DNA of 64,000 bases from Spirosoma fluviale (lineage in GTDB: Bacteria > Bacteroidota > Bacteroidia > Cytophagales > Spirosomataceae): assembly GCA_945866095.1 (NCBI GenBank), contig CAMBGA010000001.1:1-64000 (forward strand), given 5' to 3'. The translations under genes were made by a program, and so were the position numbers. Each line of letters begins with the position of its first letter. The stretch's first letter is position 1. Shown piece by piece: positions 1 to 10,841 of this stretch. A model generated the notes under the pieces. It did no database searches, was not told the origin of the DNA, and saw nothing but the letters and a program-made list of their open reading frames with translations.

Positions 1-450
1 AATGTGACAACTAACGTAGCGGGTGCACCTTTCTACGATTCTCCATTCCAGTATCCAGCCTCTGTAGTTTGTCCTTCTGATTTGGCAGGGACATATGAAT
101 TTACTGCTACGGATCAGAAATCTGACTATGGTACTTGTGCAGGAGATACTTATACGGGTAAGACAACTTGGACTAAGGTAGGTACTTCTACTCGTTACCT
201 AATTTCTGATGGAACATTTGGTTTGTATGGATGTCAGGGTGACGTCTACAAAGGAGATGTCGGAATTAGTGATGCTTGTGGTGTGCTTAGCATGAGCGGA
301 GTAGATCAGTATGGATCTCCTTACTCTATGACGGTTATTAAGAGAACTCCTGAAGTTCTAACCTTTAGTTTTGTAAATGGGTATGGAGACTTCTCGATTG
401 TTAAAGTTAAATCCAATCCAGGAAAACCTTGGCCAGCTTCTTTGAGGTAA
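1..450 (+). CDS. C-terminal part of a secreted protein or lipoprotein of unknown family (open at left window edge)
   Basis: Reading frame is open from the window start to a stop at 448-450. Followed by a strong terminator. Confidence 0.6.
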   Translation, partial: NVTTNVAGAPFYDSPFQYPASVVCPSDLAGTYEFTATDQKSDYGTCAGDTYTGKTTWTKVGTSTRYLISDGTFGLYGCQGDVYKGDVGISDACGVLSMSGVDQYGSPYSMTVIKRTPEVLTFSFVNGYGDFSIVKVKSNPGKPWPASLR

Positions 451-471
451 TCAATAGAAATTGAATTTGTT

Positions 472-504
472 AAAGGCAACGTCAGAAGACGTTGCCTTTT
501 TTGT
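472..504 (+). terminator. Rho-independent terminator
   Basis: AAAGGCAACGTC-AGAA-GACGTTGCCTTT followed by a T-tract. Confidence 0.9.
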
Positions 505-512
505 TATATATC

Positions 513-796
513 AAAAGGCACAGGCAAAAATCAAAAAAGGCTATGCGGTAAGAGGTTCCGTCAGGAGTTTATTTAGAACCGATGAAGTAATCAATGGCAT
601 TAAAAAAGAAATTGACCCAAAAGGCAATTTAGAGTTTTGTGAACTTGACCTGATGCATGATGCGGGTTGGGATAAAGCTAGGAAGAGTTGCGATTATGTA
701 TTGCACGTTGCGACACCTTTTAAATTCGGCGTGCAGCGGGAAAGCCCTGGTACTATGTTGATGAACCTAAGAAAATTGCTTTCAGATAAGATATAA
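513..796 (+). pseudogene. Fragment of NAD-dependent epimerase / dihydroflavonol-reductase-like extended SDR
   Basis: GYAVRGSVRSLFRTDEVI...LEFCELDLMHDAGWDKARKSCDYVLHVATPF matches the interior of this family. The Rossmann GxxGxxG start and the catalytic C-terminal half are absent. Confidence 0.75.
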
Positions 797-798
797 TT

Positions 799-1443
799 TT
801 AACGAAACTCGTGATTAAATAGAGGATAAAAATTAGCAGGATCCGGACAGTTATTGGCATAAAACAAAAGATCTCGTTGGGAACAAACGCCCGGATAATC
901 TCCATGAAACCCTTGCATATCGCGGATCCATTGGAAATGCAGATGTGGTGGCCATCCCCCATTTTCAGTGGTGTTTCCTAAATGGCCTATTAGTTGACCC
1001 GCGGCGATTGGTAATCCTATTTCAAGAGGAACTAAATCAGCCATGGATACATGTCCATATAAACTATAAATTTTTTCAGCAGGATGGTATAAAATGATCG
1101 TTGGCCCATAATTTCCCGCTCCCTGATTCGCCTGAAAACTGTGTACTTCTCCTTTCAATGGGGCAAAAATAGGAGTTCCAGCCTTCGTCCAAAAATCCAT
1201 ACCTAAATGAATATTCCTGAAATCAGTGGAGGCCATGGCGAAATTCTCGTAGGACTCATAGATGACCCGGTGTTCCAAGTAACCACCAAAACCCATCTTT
1301 CCGCCTAATTTTCCTTCGATGTAGTCTTGGAATGTCGAGACATTTCCGTAGATGGATGGATTTAATTCTAGATTCGTGGCGCTTAAATCGAGTACCACAC
1401 TATTTCTAAGGGATAAAGGTTCAGTAAAGAGGCGATGAATCAT
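799..1443 (-). CDS. M23 family (LytM-type) peptidase
   Basis: NIHLGMDFWTKAGTPIFAPLKGEV...YSLYGHVS...GWPPHLHFQ. Start likely at internal Met (MIHRLFTEP). Confidence 0.85.
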   Translation of the reverse strand: MIHRLFTEPLSLRNSVVLDLSATNLELNPSIYGNVSTFQDYIEGKLGGKMGFGGYLEHRVIYESYENFAMASTDFRNIHLGMDFWTKAGTPIFAPLKGEVHSFQANQGAGNYGPTIILYHPAEKIYSLYGHVSMADLVPLEIGLPIAAGQLIGHLGNTTENGGWPPHLHFQWIRDMQGFHGDYPGVCSQRDLLFYANNCPDPANFYPLFNHEFR

Positions 1444-1723
1444 GATGGATAAATTTCTCAAATGTATTGAAAAAACCACTAAGCTCGAGTTTATCCTAGT
1501 TGGAAAGAGAATTCTTAGCATTCAAAAAAATCCACTAATTGCATTATCTTCTGCTAGCACCGGATACCAAAAACCAATTTCATCATAACCATATCCTGCT
1601 TTATCATTATATGGTTAAAAATATTTATCTTGCCACCTATTCGCGTTAGATAATGTTACTACATTTTAATTATTGTAGCATTGTTTAATTTGTTCAAATC
1701 AAACAATTCCCCCTTTTAATGAT

Positions 1724-2923
1724 ATGTGGAAATCATTAAACAAAATAGTTCATTTTAAAAACAAACCCAATTTTGTTACCATTTTATGGTTCTTAATCCC
1801 TTTCATAGCAGTTCTGTTATTAATCAGTAAAGGCAATTCCCACATCAATAATTATTTGATTTTCAAAAACGTTTTTTGGCATAGCGTTCAGCAGCAAAAT
1901 CTATATAATCATTATCCATCAGAATACTTCGACAAAAATCATTATGGGCCATTTTTTAGTTTGATCATTGCCCCTTTTGCCCTATTACCTAATTTTATCG
2001 GGGTCCTTTTATGGGCAACACTAAATGTTGGGATTTTATTTTATGCAGTTCATAAATTGCCCGTTTCCCATTGGGCTAAAAATATCATTCTATTGATCAG
2101 TTTAATAGAAATGCTCACCTCCGTTCAAAATTTGCAATTTAATCCAATGCTTTGCAGTTGGATTATTTTGACCTATGTATGCATTAAAGAGGATAAATTA
2201 GGTCTTGCTGCGATGTTCATTGTGGCAGGAACTTTGGTGAAATTATATGGGATTGTGGGGATTGCTTTTATTTTTTTTACTACCGAGCGAAAAAAATTAA
2301 TAAGCTATTTGATCGTCTGGGCCATAATTTTTTTCTGTTTACCCATGCTTATTTCGAGTCCTGAATTTGTGTTAAATTCTTATTTGGATTGGTATCATGT
2401 TTTGATCGAAAAAAACATAGAAAATGTGTCTTCGTACCAAAATATGGGGATGACCGATATTTCTGCCATGGGTTTTGTGAAAAGAGTTAGCGGCTGGTAT
2501 GATTTATCTAACCTTTATTTTATTGTCCCAGCTGGCATACTCACGCTTTTGCCATTAGCTAGGTTTTCTAAGTGGACTGTGGAGAAGTTCCAACTAAGCT
2601 ACTTGGCCCAAGTTTTAATTGGCGTAGTCATTTTTAGTACATCTGCCGAATCTCCAACCTATGTGATTGCCGTGGTAGGTTTTGCCATCTGGTATATTTT
2701 ATCCGCGCCAAAGCCCAGCCAATGGATGTATTATGTACTTGCATTTGTTTTAGTATTAACCGTTTTTTCTCCTACTGATTTGTTTCCCCGATATATACGC
2801 AAAGAATTTGTCATACGATATTCACTTAAAGCCCTGCCTTGTTTGATCGCTTGGCTGATAATTACCTTTCAATTGATTTGTTCAAACTTTGAAAAAAAAG
2901 AGCCAAATGCATACTCAGCTTGA
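1724..2923 (+). CDS. Glycosyltransferase family 87 / DUF2029-like integral membrane protein
   Basis: Multi-TM protein with YPSEYFDKNHYGPFF; directly precedes a GT2 gene. Confidence 0.7.
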   Translation: MWKSLNKIVHFKNKPNFVTILWFLIPFIAVLLLISKGNSHINNYLIFKNVFWHSVQQQNLYNHYPSEYFDKNHYGPFFSLIIAPFALLPNFIGVLLWATLNVGILFYAVHKLPVSHWAKNIILLISLIEMLTSVQNLQFNPMLCSWIILTYVCIKEDKLGLAAMFIVAGTLVKLYGIVGIAFIFFTTERKKLISYLIVWAIIFFCLPMLISSPEFVLNSYLDWYHVLIEKNIENVSSYQNMGMTDISAMGFVKRVSGWYDLSNLYFIVPAGILTLLPLARFSKWTVEKFQLSYLAQVLIGVVIFSTSAESPTYVIAVVGFAIWYILSAPKPSQWMYYVLAFVLVLTVFSPTDLFPRYIRKEFVIRYSLKALPCLIAWLIITFQLICSNFEKKEPNAYSA

Positions 2924-3830
2924 CATCATTTTGCCAGCCCATAATGAAGAGGGGAATATTCATCTTATTTATGAGCAACTCGTAAATGCCCTAGCTTCCA
3001 CAAATTATCAGTACACAATTTTATTTGTGGATGATGGAAGTACGGATAAATCGCTTGAGCACATAAAGGAGTTAGCGAAAAAAGATAACAAGGTTAAATA
3101 CATTGAGCTATCACGAAATTTCGGGCATCAAAATGCGATCAAAGCAGGACTAGACGCTTCTTTTGGAGATGTGATAATTATGATGGATTGTGACTTACAA
3201 CATCCACCCAAATTAATCAAAGAGCTTTTAACTCAATATGAGCAAGGCTATGACATTGTGCGGACAAATCGCGTCGATAATGAAACGGCTGGATTTATTA
3301 AAAAGAAGACATCTAACTTATTTTATAAATTTCTAAACCAATTATCTGATATTACGATAGATGAAGGCTCAGCTGATTTTAGATTAATTAGTGGCAAGGC
3401 AATCGATCACCTAAAGTCGTTTAATGAATTTGATTTATTTTATAGGGGTTTGATAAAATGGATAGGGTTTAAACAAATAAGTTTAGAATACCATCCAGAA
3501 CAAAGGATTAATGGTCAGACGAAGTATACATTTAAAAAAATGGTTAGCTTTGGACTAAAAGGATTAACTTCTTTTAGCACGAAGCCTTTATATTTTGCCG
3601 CGTATCTAGGTTTTATATTTTCGATTTTATCTACATTAAGTGTTCCTTATATCATCCATGCTTTTTATACAGGAACTCAAGTGCCGGGCTGGGCCTCAGT
3701 GATTGCTACGATTGTTTTTTTCGGAGGATTAAATCTGATGATTCTAGGTATTATTGGAATATATCTTAGTAAGTTATTCACACAAAGTAAAAACAGGCCC
3801 CATTATATTATCAAAGAATCAAATTTATGA
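2907..3830 (+). CDS. GT2 family glycosyltransferase (DPM1/GtrB-like) with C-terminal TM helices
   Basis: DIILPAHNEEGNI, VDDGSTDKS, MMDCDLQHPP, two C-terminal TM segments. Confidence 0.9.
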   Translation: MHTQLDIILPAHNEEGNIHLIYEQLVNALASTNYQYTILFVDDGSTDKSLEHIKELAKKDNKVKYIELSRNFGHQNAIKAGLDASFGDVIIMMDCDLQHPPKLIKELLTQYEQGYDIVRTNRVDNETAGFIKKKTSNLFYKFLNQLSDITIDEGSADFRLISGKAIDHLKSFNEFDLFYRGLIKWIGFKQISLEYHPEQRINGQTKYTFKKMVSFGLKGLTSFSTKPLYFAAYLGFIFSILSTLSVPYIIHAFYTGTQVPGWASVIATIVFFGGLNLMILGIIGIYLSKLFTQSKNRPHYIIKESNL

Positions 3831-4621
3831 TTCCAAAAATTTTATTAAGTTTTGATGTAGAAGAATTTGACATGCCGCTAGAGTATGGCTTTAAAATTTC
3901 CCATGACCAACAAATGCAAGTAGGAAAATTAGGCTTAGATCGATTGATGCCTACATTGCTAGATACTACGATCCAAACAACCTTATTTACAACGGCCAAT
4001 TTTGCCAGTCATTATCCTGATGAAATTAAACAATTGTCTCACCAACATGAGATTGCTTCTCATACTTTTTATCATTCATCTTATTCCACGGCAGACTTAA
4101 AAGGATCACGAGAAAGATTATCTGAAATAATTCAAAAAGAGGTTTTTGGCTTACGAATGCCTCGTATGAAGCAGGTACCCGTTGCAGATATCATACATGC
4201 GGGCTATGCCTATGATGCTTCCATTCACCCCACTTGGATACCTGGTAGATATAATAACCTACATCTACCTAGAAAGCTATATGTGGAGGAAGGTTTATTT
4301 AGGGTGCCCGCTTCTGTCAGTACTTTTTGTCGAATTCCTCTTTTTTGGCTCAGTTTTAAAAATTTTCCCTACTCTTTGTATCTCCAACTGGCGATTCAAT
4401 CCTTGAAACGAGAAGGTTTTTTGAGTTTGTATTTTCATCCATGGGAATTTGTTGACATACATGCATATGGTTTACCAAATTATACCATCAAGGGATGCCA
4501 ATCAGTTCTTTTCAAAAAATTGAATCAATTAATAAGCGACCTTAAGCTTCACGGGGAATTTATTTCGTACAATGACTATGTTAAAAGTCAATCAAATCAT
4601 GCTGAATGTAACCCGATTTAA
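3827..4621 (+). CDS. Polysaccharide deacetylase family protein
   Basis: SFDVEEFD, HEIASHTFYH, LRMPRMKQVP; ATGA overlap with the GT2 gene. Confidence 0.85.
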   Translation: MIPKILLSFDVEEFDMPLEYGFKISHDQQMQVGKLGLDRLMPTLLDTTIQTTLFTTANFASHYPDEIKQLSHQHEIASHTFYHSSYSTADLKGSRERLSEIIQKEVFGLRMPRMKQVPVADIIHAGYAYDASIHPTWIPGRYNNLHLPRKLYVEEGLFRVPASVSTFCRIPLFWLSFKNFPYSLYLQLAIQSLKREGFLSLYFHPWEFVDIHAYGLPNYTIKGCQSVLFKKLNQLISDLKLHGEFISYNDYVKSQSNHAECNPI

Positions 4622-4622
4622 G

Positions 4623-5546
4623 CTATTTGGCCACCAGAAATTTGTTTACATCTAGCCAATGAATAAACGCATCAAACCATTTATTGCTTGTTCTATTTGG
4701 GTTTCCTAAACCAAATCCATGTCCGCCGTTTTGATATAAATGAAATTCAACCGGCCGGCGTGCTTTAAACCAAGAATCAATCACGCCAAATTGCGCATTA
4801 AATAAAAAGTCATCGGAGGCGATTACATTAAACATGGGAGGGGCATTTTCAGGCACTTTCACAGGGCCCATGCCTCCATAAATAGGACCAATAAATGCCA
4901 ATTTCATCGTTTTGGAATTTAGCGTTGCATGCATCGTTAGTCCCGCTCCCGCAGAAAAACCGATCATGCCAATTTGTTGGGTATCAACGCCCCATCCCGT
5001 GGCATTTTTTATAATCATCGCATAGGCGGCTTCCGCATCTGCCAACTGGTTTGATAGATCCATTTGGGCCATTGGATTGGTATTCTTTGAGGTGCTATCC
5101 ATTTTTTGTGGTGCCGGACGAGGGCGGTTCATCCAAGCCGTGAAATCATCCAAAGAGGGAGCCTTCGGGAATAATCGGTATTTTAAAACAAAAGCGGTTA
5201 TCCCTTTTTTGGCCAGGGCCTCAGCCACTTCCCAGCCCTCGTTGCCCATGGAAAGCCAACGGTATCCCCCACCTGGAGCTACAATGACCACAGCTCCATT
5301 AGCCTTTCCTTTTTCAGGGAAGAAGGGTGTCAGGGTAGCTTTGGAAATGTTTCTGGCCATGGGGTCACCCCACTGGCGAAACCAAGATTCTGGTGCGGGC
5401 TGATCCTTTACAGATCCTGTGCCTAAGGGAATGGCATTAGGTTCCTTAGGCGCTTCAAGCGGATAAATAGTTCCATCCTGGGCTAAAGTATTCCATGCGA
5501 AACATGGAAGGAATAGGGCAATGAATAGGGTGTAAATTTTTTGCAT
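4623..5546 (-). CDS. Alpha/beta hydrolase (acetyl-esterase / acetylxylan esterase-like), secreted
   Basis: Signal peptide; VVIVAPGGGYRWLSMGNEGWEVAEALAKKGITAFVLKYRL; GFSAGAGLT nucleophile elbow; C-terminal GGHGFG. Confidence 0.88.
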   Translation of the reverse strand: MQKIYTLFIALFLPCFAWNTLAQDGTIYPLEAPKEPNAIPLGTGSVKDQPAPESWFRQWGDPMARNISKATLTPFFPEKGKANGAVVIVAPGGGYRWLSMGNEGWEVAEALAKKGITAFVLKYRLFPKAPSLDDFTAWMNRPRPAPQKMDSTSKNTNPMAQMDLSNQLADAEAAYAMIIKNATGWGVDTQQIGMIGFSAGAGLTMHATLNSKTMKLAFIGPIYGGMGPVKVPENAPPMFNVIASDDFLFNAQFGVIDSWFKARRPVEFHLYQNGGHGFGLGNPNRTSNKWFDAFIHWLDVNKFLVAK

Positions 5547-5767
5547 GATTTTTAAATAGGTTTTTGGGTCAAGCAGGTTTACGCTTCAATCACAAGATAA
5601 AAAGATATTTTAATTATGTTTTTATCTCAAATAAACTTTTTCAAAGGCTCGTTCTTTTTGAAGGGTATAGGGTATTTAAAAAATACGAGTTTGTTTATTG
5701 GGTTTGAAATATGTGGGGGCTCTTGGCCCCATTTATATTAATTCATTTTCAGGACAGTATGCCTGAC

Positions 5768-6265
5768 TCATTTCCATTTGTCAAACAACAAACTTCCCTC
5801 ACCAAAAATCGGATCCTTTTCCGGCAATTTTACTTCTGAAATAGCTTGTAAAATTTGCGCTCTTTCGCCCGGCTCCAAACCCGTTTTTAAATCCCAGTCA
5901 AGTCCATTGGGGTATCCACCCACCATCTGGTAATTGGTATGTTCCGAAACGGAATAGTGCCCCACGCCTGCCGGAATAATAACAACATCTCCCGCAACCA
6001 GATGAAAAACTTGGCCATTAGCCCCACCTATTTTTAGCGACACATTTCCCCAGCCTAATCCCAATACTTCATGTGTGTTACTATGAAAATGGTCGTAAGG
6101 CAAAACGATATCGCGCCAATTATTTAACCAGTTATTTTTTATAAAAGTCTTTTCAAGCCAATCAGAACAATCGGCTAAATCAATGACATTGGGATAAAGG
6201 ATGATAGGCAATGCATTATTGGGAATAATCCCGTCGTCAGTAAAAAAATAGGCTTTAGAGTTCAT
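5768..6265 (-). CDS. Cupin-domain protein
   Basis: HFHSNTHEVLGLGWGNVSLKIGG...GDVVIIPAGVGHYS. Confidence 0.8.
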   Translation of the reverse strand: MNSKAYFFTDDGIIPNNALPIILYPNVIDLADCSDWLEKTFIKNNWLNNWRDIVLPYDHFHSNTHEVLGLGWGNVSLKIGGANGQVFHLVAGDVVIIPAGVGHYSVSEHTNYQMVGGYPNGLDWDLKTGLEPGERAQILQAISEVKLPEKDPIFGEGSLLFDKWK

Positions 6266-6376
6266 CCTTGAAATTAAGGATTTGTTTTGTATCAGAAACC
6301 ATTTTTTCAAGAGATTCGGGAAGTATATTTTTGTCTAGCCCCGGATCTTGTGGACTCGTTTTTTAATTGGAATAAA

Positions 6377-7828
6377 TTAGCTGTGCAGTTGAAGCAGAAA
6401 TTCATTGGCCCGATTTACATGTGCCGATTTCTTCTCTTCCGGCATTTTATCCCAGGTGCTGATGAGCATGGCCCAACGAGGATTTTTGCGAAAGGTTTCC
6501 CGCTGCTTATCCAAGAATCGCCAGAACAATCCATCCCAAATTTCCTGCCATTCCCCCTTCGGATAATCGCTCATTTTTAAGATGTAATTCGAGCCGCAGA
6601 TATAAGGTTTGGTGGTCATCAAACCCCCATCACTGAATTGCGACATGCCATAGATGTTGGGTACCATCACCCAATCATATGCGTCTATGTACATTTCCAT
6701 AAACCAACGATACACCGCATCCGGTTTGATTTCACACAACAACATAAAATTCCCCAACACCATGAGCCTTTCGATGTGGTGATTATATCCTGTTTTTAAT
6801 AACTTTCGTATCGTTTGGTCGATGGGTTCTACCCCCGTATTTCCCGTATAAAATGCTTCGGGCATTTCGTTGGTAAATTGCCAGTAATTGGTGCTGCGCT
6901 GCTGGCTTCCAATCTTCCGGTAGAGCAATTGGGTAAATTCACGCCAACCGACCACCTGACGGATAAAGCCTTCTATGCTGTTTAAAGGTGCTTTTGACGT
7001 GGCTACTCGTTCGACTACTTGGGCGGGATTCAATAATCCCACATTCATCAGCGGGCTTAAAATACTATGAAATAAGGTCTTCTCCTGTGCTTTGATGGCA
7101 TCTTCATAATCGCCAAAAAGCGGCATGCGTTCCTGTATAAATTGATCCAAAGCCGCTTGCGCCTCCGCATGTGTCGTGGGATAATAGGCTCCTGAAAAGG
7201 GCATTTCGCTGGAGCCTGGGTTATGAGGAAAATGACGATTTACATAGTCAATGGCTTCCAATAGATAACTGTTGGGTTTCGCCTCCGGAAAGGGGGCTGG
7301 AATGAAGGTGTTTTTGGGTATTTTTTTTCGGTTTTCCGCATCAAATGTCCATTGGCCTCCCAAGGGCTTGCCCTCCTCGTCGATCAACAAGCCACGGTCT
7401 TTTCGTTGCTGTGTGTAAAAAGCCGTTTGGAAATAGGGCTTTCGATTTCCCAATAATCCCGTGTCGGTATTCAGGAAATTTGGACTAGGTAAAAAGACGA
7501 GCTTGCTTTGCGCCGACCGGCGAAGACGCCTTTCCAATAAGTAGTCGTTGGGGTCAAAAAGACTTATTTCCGAAGCTGATATAGAGGGAATCAGCATGAG
7601 CTCCGAAGCGCGCGGATCCTGAGCATCTATGTATTCCACCGTTTTTTCCGAGGCCCGGAGGCGAACCGCAAAGGCCTGCATACTCGCTCGGTGAAAAAGT
7701 ATTTTTTGTTTATGAAAAGCGTATTGCTTGAAGAACAAGTGCGACTCGACCAAGTAAAACGTATAATCGCCTTCTAACGAAAATACCTCCTCAAACAATT
7801 GATGTGGAAAAATTAGAAAGGCCCTCAT
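6377..7828 (-). CDS. Deoxyribodipyrimidine photolyase-related protein (FeS-BCP / CryB-PhrB-like family)
   Basis: [75 protein letters not shown]. Confidence 0.88.
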   Translation of the reverse strand: MRAFLIFPHQLFEEVFSLEGDYTFYLVESHLFFKQYAFHKQKILFHRASMQAFAVRLRASEKTVEYIDAQDPRASELMLIPSISASEISLFDPNDYLLERRLRRSAQSKLVFLPSPNFLNTDTGLLGNRKPYFQTAFYTQQRKDRGLLIDEEGKPLGGQWTFDAENRKKIPKNTFIPAPFPEAKPNSYLLEAIDYVNRHFPHNPGSSEMPFSGAYYPTTHAEAQAALDQFIQERMPLFGDYEDAIKAQEKTLFHSILSPLMNVGLLNPAQVVERVATSKAPLNSIEGFIRQVVGWREFTQLLYRKIGSQQRSTNYWQFTNEMPEAFYTGNTGVEPIDQTIRKLLKTGYNHHIERLMVLGNFMLLCEIKPDAVYRWFMEMYIDAYDWVMVPNIYGMSQFSDGGLMTTKPYICGSNYILKMSDYPKGEWQEIWDGLFWRFLDKQRETFRKNPRWAMLISTWDKMPEEKKSAHVNRANEFLLQLHS

Positions 7829-9303
7829 TGGTCTGGATTATTTACGTGTTTTTGCAAGATGCGGCTGCCTTCTTTTCGGGCCGCTTTGGTTTTTCGCATG
7901 GCCCAAACCAGGTCTGAGGCACTCTTCCGCGTTAGACTCAAATCGACGATCGGCTCAGGATAATCTACCCCTATTTTTACCTCGTATAAAATTTGTTCCA
8001 TATCGCTAAGTTTCCAAGGTTCGTGAATCAATGTGGCGGGGATATGCGCTAATTCCGGGACCCATTTTTTAATGAAAACTCCATCTGGATCATGGGCATA
8101 GGAATTTTTAATCGGGTTATAAATACGGATTGTATTAATGCCGGTGACGCCGGCTTGCATCTGAATTTGTGGGTAATGAATCCCGGGTTCATAATCTAGA
8201 AATTGGCGTGCGAGAAAATGGGCTAAATCGCGCCAATCTTGCCAAAGGTTAAAGACAAAAAATGAAACCACCATGGCCCGCATTCTGAAATTCAAGTAGC
8301 CCGTTTCCACCACACATCGCATGCATGCGTCGATGAGCGGCACCCCTGTTTTTCCTTGTTCCCAAGCTTGAATGAGTCGTGGATCTCGAGCCTTTTCGAG
8401 CGACTGGTAGGCTTTGTTGACCGGCTCAAATTCCATCCGTGATTCATCCTCAAATTTCTGAATAAAATGACTCTGCCAGTGTAGCCGAGAACTGAAATTT
8501 TGTAGGGAACGTTTATTGGCGGCCGACTTATAATGCTGCATGGTGAAGGTATAGGCCATGCGCATGCTGATATTTCCGTAGGCCAAATAGGGGGAAATCC
8601 GGCTGCAGGCGCGTCGGCTTGCTTCGGGTTTACTGATTGAAGAGCTATAGCCGGGATGCCGGGTTTCAATAAAACTTTTTAGGTATTTCCAACCCCAATA
8701 TTCACCCCCTTCTTGGAAAATGGGATTACGCGTTTTGAATTCAACAGGCAGTTCGGGGCCTTTCCAATTCGCATAAAAGGAAGGGTTTACATGCAGCAAA
8801 TTCCAATGATCTTCTCGCACTAAAAAGGGTTCTCGGCGCATCGTTTCTTCCCAACGTTGCTGCCAAGTTTTCCTAGATTTTAATCGGCGAATGACACCGT
8901 TGGTAGGTGTTTCGAGCCAAGTGATTTTTTCTTGTTGGCAAAATACTTTTACCTCCTTATCCCTTTTAAAACTGAGGGCATTTCCAATCTCTTCATGGGA
9001 AAAGATTTTTTGGATCGCATAGGTTTCAGAGAGGGCAGTTAAAACAGGCATCACCTCGGAATGAAAGAGGTACAATTGGCCATTTCGATCCTCTAATCGT
9101 CCCTGCATCTCGACCAACGATTCATGTACAAAACGCCAATGCCGCAGATCGCTATCTGGAAAAGCGATCAGTGAAGGCTCAAAAAAATAGATTAATAATA
9201 CAGGGATGTCTTCCTCCAAGGCCCGGAATAAAGGTTCATGATCCGTAAATCGGAGATCACGTTTAAACCAGACGATGTTGATGGGAGATTTGGACATAGA
9301 CAA
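7825..9303 (-). CDS. Cryptochrome / deoxyribodipyrimidine photolyase family protein
   Basis: [19 protein letters not shown]-terminal FAD-binding region with [14 protein letters not shown] and [29 protein letters not shown]; 4-nt overlap with the downstream gene. Confidence 0.9.
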   Translation of the reverse strand: MSMSKSPINIVWFKRDLRFTDHEPLFRALEEDIPVLLIYFFEPSLIAFPDSDLRHWRFVHESLVEMQGRLEDRNGQLYLFHSEVMPVLTALSETYAIQKIFSHEEIGNALSFKRDKEVKVFCQQEKITWLETPTNGVIRRLKSRKTWQQRWEETMRREPFLVREDHWNLLHVNPSFYANWKGPELPVEFKTRNPIFQEGGEYWGWKYLKSFIETRHPGYSSSISKPEASRRACSRISPYLAYGNISMRMAYTFTMQHYKSAANKRSLQNFSSRLHWQSHFIQKFEDESRMEFEPVNKAYQSLEKARDPRLIQAWEQGKTGVPLIDACMRCVVETGYLNFRMRAMVVSFFVFNLWQDWRDLAHFLARQFLDYEPGIHYPQIQMQAGVTGINTIRIYNPIKNSYAHDPDGVFIKKWVPELAHIPATLIHEPWKLSDMEQILYEVKIGVDYPEPIVDLSLTRKSASDLVWAMRKTKAARKEGSRILQKHVNNPDQ

Positions 9304-9437
9304 ATAACTGAAAAACCGCTCGTATGTTTTCAGAAAGAAAGACTGTAGCTTTTCCTGGTTTTATTTAAAAGAATTCTTCCTATTTTTGGCTACATGATGG
9401 ATCAATTTTTATGGGCATCATTTCCAACATTCATCGA

Positions 9438-9719
9438 ATGAACACATTTAAAGAAACGTTAGGGCTTCCGGCTCCGGATAAAAATCTTTCACCAGTTTTA
9501 AAAAGTCTTTGGTATGACGCCAAAGGCGACTGGAATCAGGCTCATGCGCAAGTGGACCATTTACGCGATCTGGATGCTGCCTGGGTGCACGCTTATTTGC
9601 ATCGCAAGGAAGGCGATCTTTGGAATGCGGATTATTGGTATGCCAAAGCCAAGAAAATACGACCTAGCTGTTCGTTGCAGGAGGAGTGGGAAAATTTAGT
9701 GTTGCATTTTTATTCTTAA
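9438..9719 (+). CDS. Small conserved-looking hypothetical protein
   Basis: Clean ORF with ATG: MNTFKETLGLPAPDKNLSPVLKSLWYDAKGDWNQAHAQVDHL. Confidence 0.65.
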   Translation: MNTFKETLGLPAPDKNLSPVLKSLWYDAKGDWNQAHAQVDHLRDLDAAWVHAYLHRKEGDLWNADYWYAKAKKIRPSCSLQEEWENLVLHFYS

Positions 9720-9855
9720 TTAAGAAGAAAATGTATGGCTCGTGTATTTAAATTTAGTATTTTTGAACAATCGATTTCTTCTCCAATCATCATCTATTGA
9801 TTCTGTTCTCATAAACGTATAATAAATTATTTTTTGAATTTCTAAAAAATTAAAG

Positions 9856-10737
9856 ATGAAAATGAAACCTATTTTATTGACTTGCGCTATCATGGCGATG
9901 TCCCTGTTTTCTTTTAAGCCGATTGAAAAATCGGGTGTTGCTGATAAGCCTTTTGGCGGATTAGCTTTGTATACCGTTCGTGATGCGATGATGAAAGAGG
10001 CGCGCGCGACCTTAGAAAAAGTAGCTCAAGCGGGTTATTTAAACGTTGAGTCTTCAGGCTACAATAATGGAAAATACTATAATTTATCGCCAGCGGATTT
10101 CAAATCTTTGTTGGGCGAGATGAAATTAACGCCTTTGTCCTCTCACCAGGGAACGGTTAATTTCGAAAATGTAGACCAACAAATCGCCGATTTGAAGTTG
10201 GCCGGTTTTAAATATTTTGTCATCCCGGTTCCGCCAATGGGCTTATTTACCTATGATAATGTGAACAAGAGAATGACCATGAAAGGTGGCGCGAAGAATT
10301 TGGCAGAAATCTTAGACAAACTAGGCGAGAAGTGTCAAGCAGCTGGAGTGCAGTTATTGTACCACAACCATGATTTTGAATTTTCAAAAGATGCGGATGG
10401 AAATGTGATTTACGATTATTTATTAGAGCATTGCAATCCAAAATTTGTCAATTTCCAAATGGACTTATATTGGGTAACCAAAGCAGGTGCAGACCCAGTA
10501 GCTTATTTCAAGCGTTATCCGGGCCGTTTTAAAATTTGGCACATAAAGGATATGGATGACCAAGGTCGTTTTGCGCCTGTGGGCAACGGAAAAATCGATT
10601 TCAAGCGTATTTTAGATAACAAGAAATTAGCCGGCATGCAGCATTATTTCGTGGAGCAAGATGCTTGTTACAACGAAACAGCTTTGGAGGCGATTGTGAT
10701 TAGCCATAAAGGCCTATCCAAATTCGGATTCAAATAG
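9856..10737 (+). CDS. Sugar phosphate isomerase/epimerase (xylose-isomerase-like TIM barrel), secreted
   Basis: Signal peptide; GLALYTVRD, LYHNHDFEF, MDLYWVTKAGADP, HIKDMD. Confidence 0.9.
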   Translation: MKMKPILLTCAIMAMSLFSFKPIEKSGVADKPFGGLALYTVRDAMMKEARATLEKVAQAGYLNVESSGYNNGKYYNLSPADFKSLLGEMKLTPLSSHQGTVNFENVDQQIADLKLAGFKYFVIPVPPMGLFTYDNVNKRMTMKGGAKNLAEILDKLGEKCQAAGVQLLYHNHDFEFSKDADGNVIYDYLLEHCNPKFVNFQMDLYWVTKAGADPVAYFKRYPGRFKIWHIKDMDDQGRFAPVGNGKIDFKRILDNKKLAGMQHYFVEQDACYNETALEAIVISHKGLSKFGFK

Positions 10738-10740
10738 TAA

Positions 10741-10790
10741 AAAAGCATGGGGAAAGCCTCGTATTGGCGGGGTATCCTCATGCTTTTTAT
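10741..10790 (+). terminator. Rho-independent terminator (long imperfect stem)
   Basis: AAAAAGCATGGGGA...TCCTCATGCTTTTT. Confidence 0.75.
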
Positions 10791-10841
10791 AACAGATTAT
10801 AGTTAACCAAAAACCCACTAGGAAGCAATTCTATTTTGATT

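Noticed and set aside
753-962. 69-aa minus-strand ORF
   Set aside because: Overlaps the 3' part of the M23 peptidase gene in another frame; no support.
1523-1615. Minus-strand open stretch PYNDKAGYGYDEIGFWYPVLAEDNAISGFF upstream of the M23 peptidase as a gene remnant
   Set aside because: Only 30 codons and no family recognised; chance cannot be excluded.
8292-8669. 125-aa minus-strand ORF inside the photolyase gene
   Set aside because: Alternate frame of a clearly coding gene; no recognisable domain.
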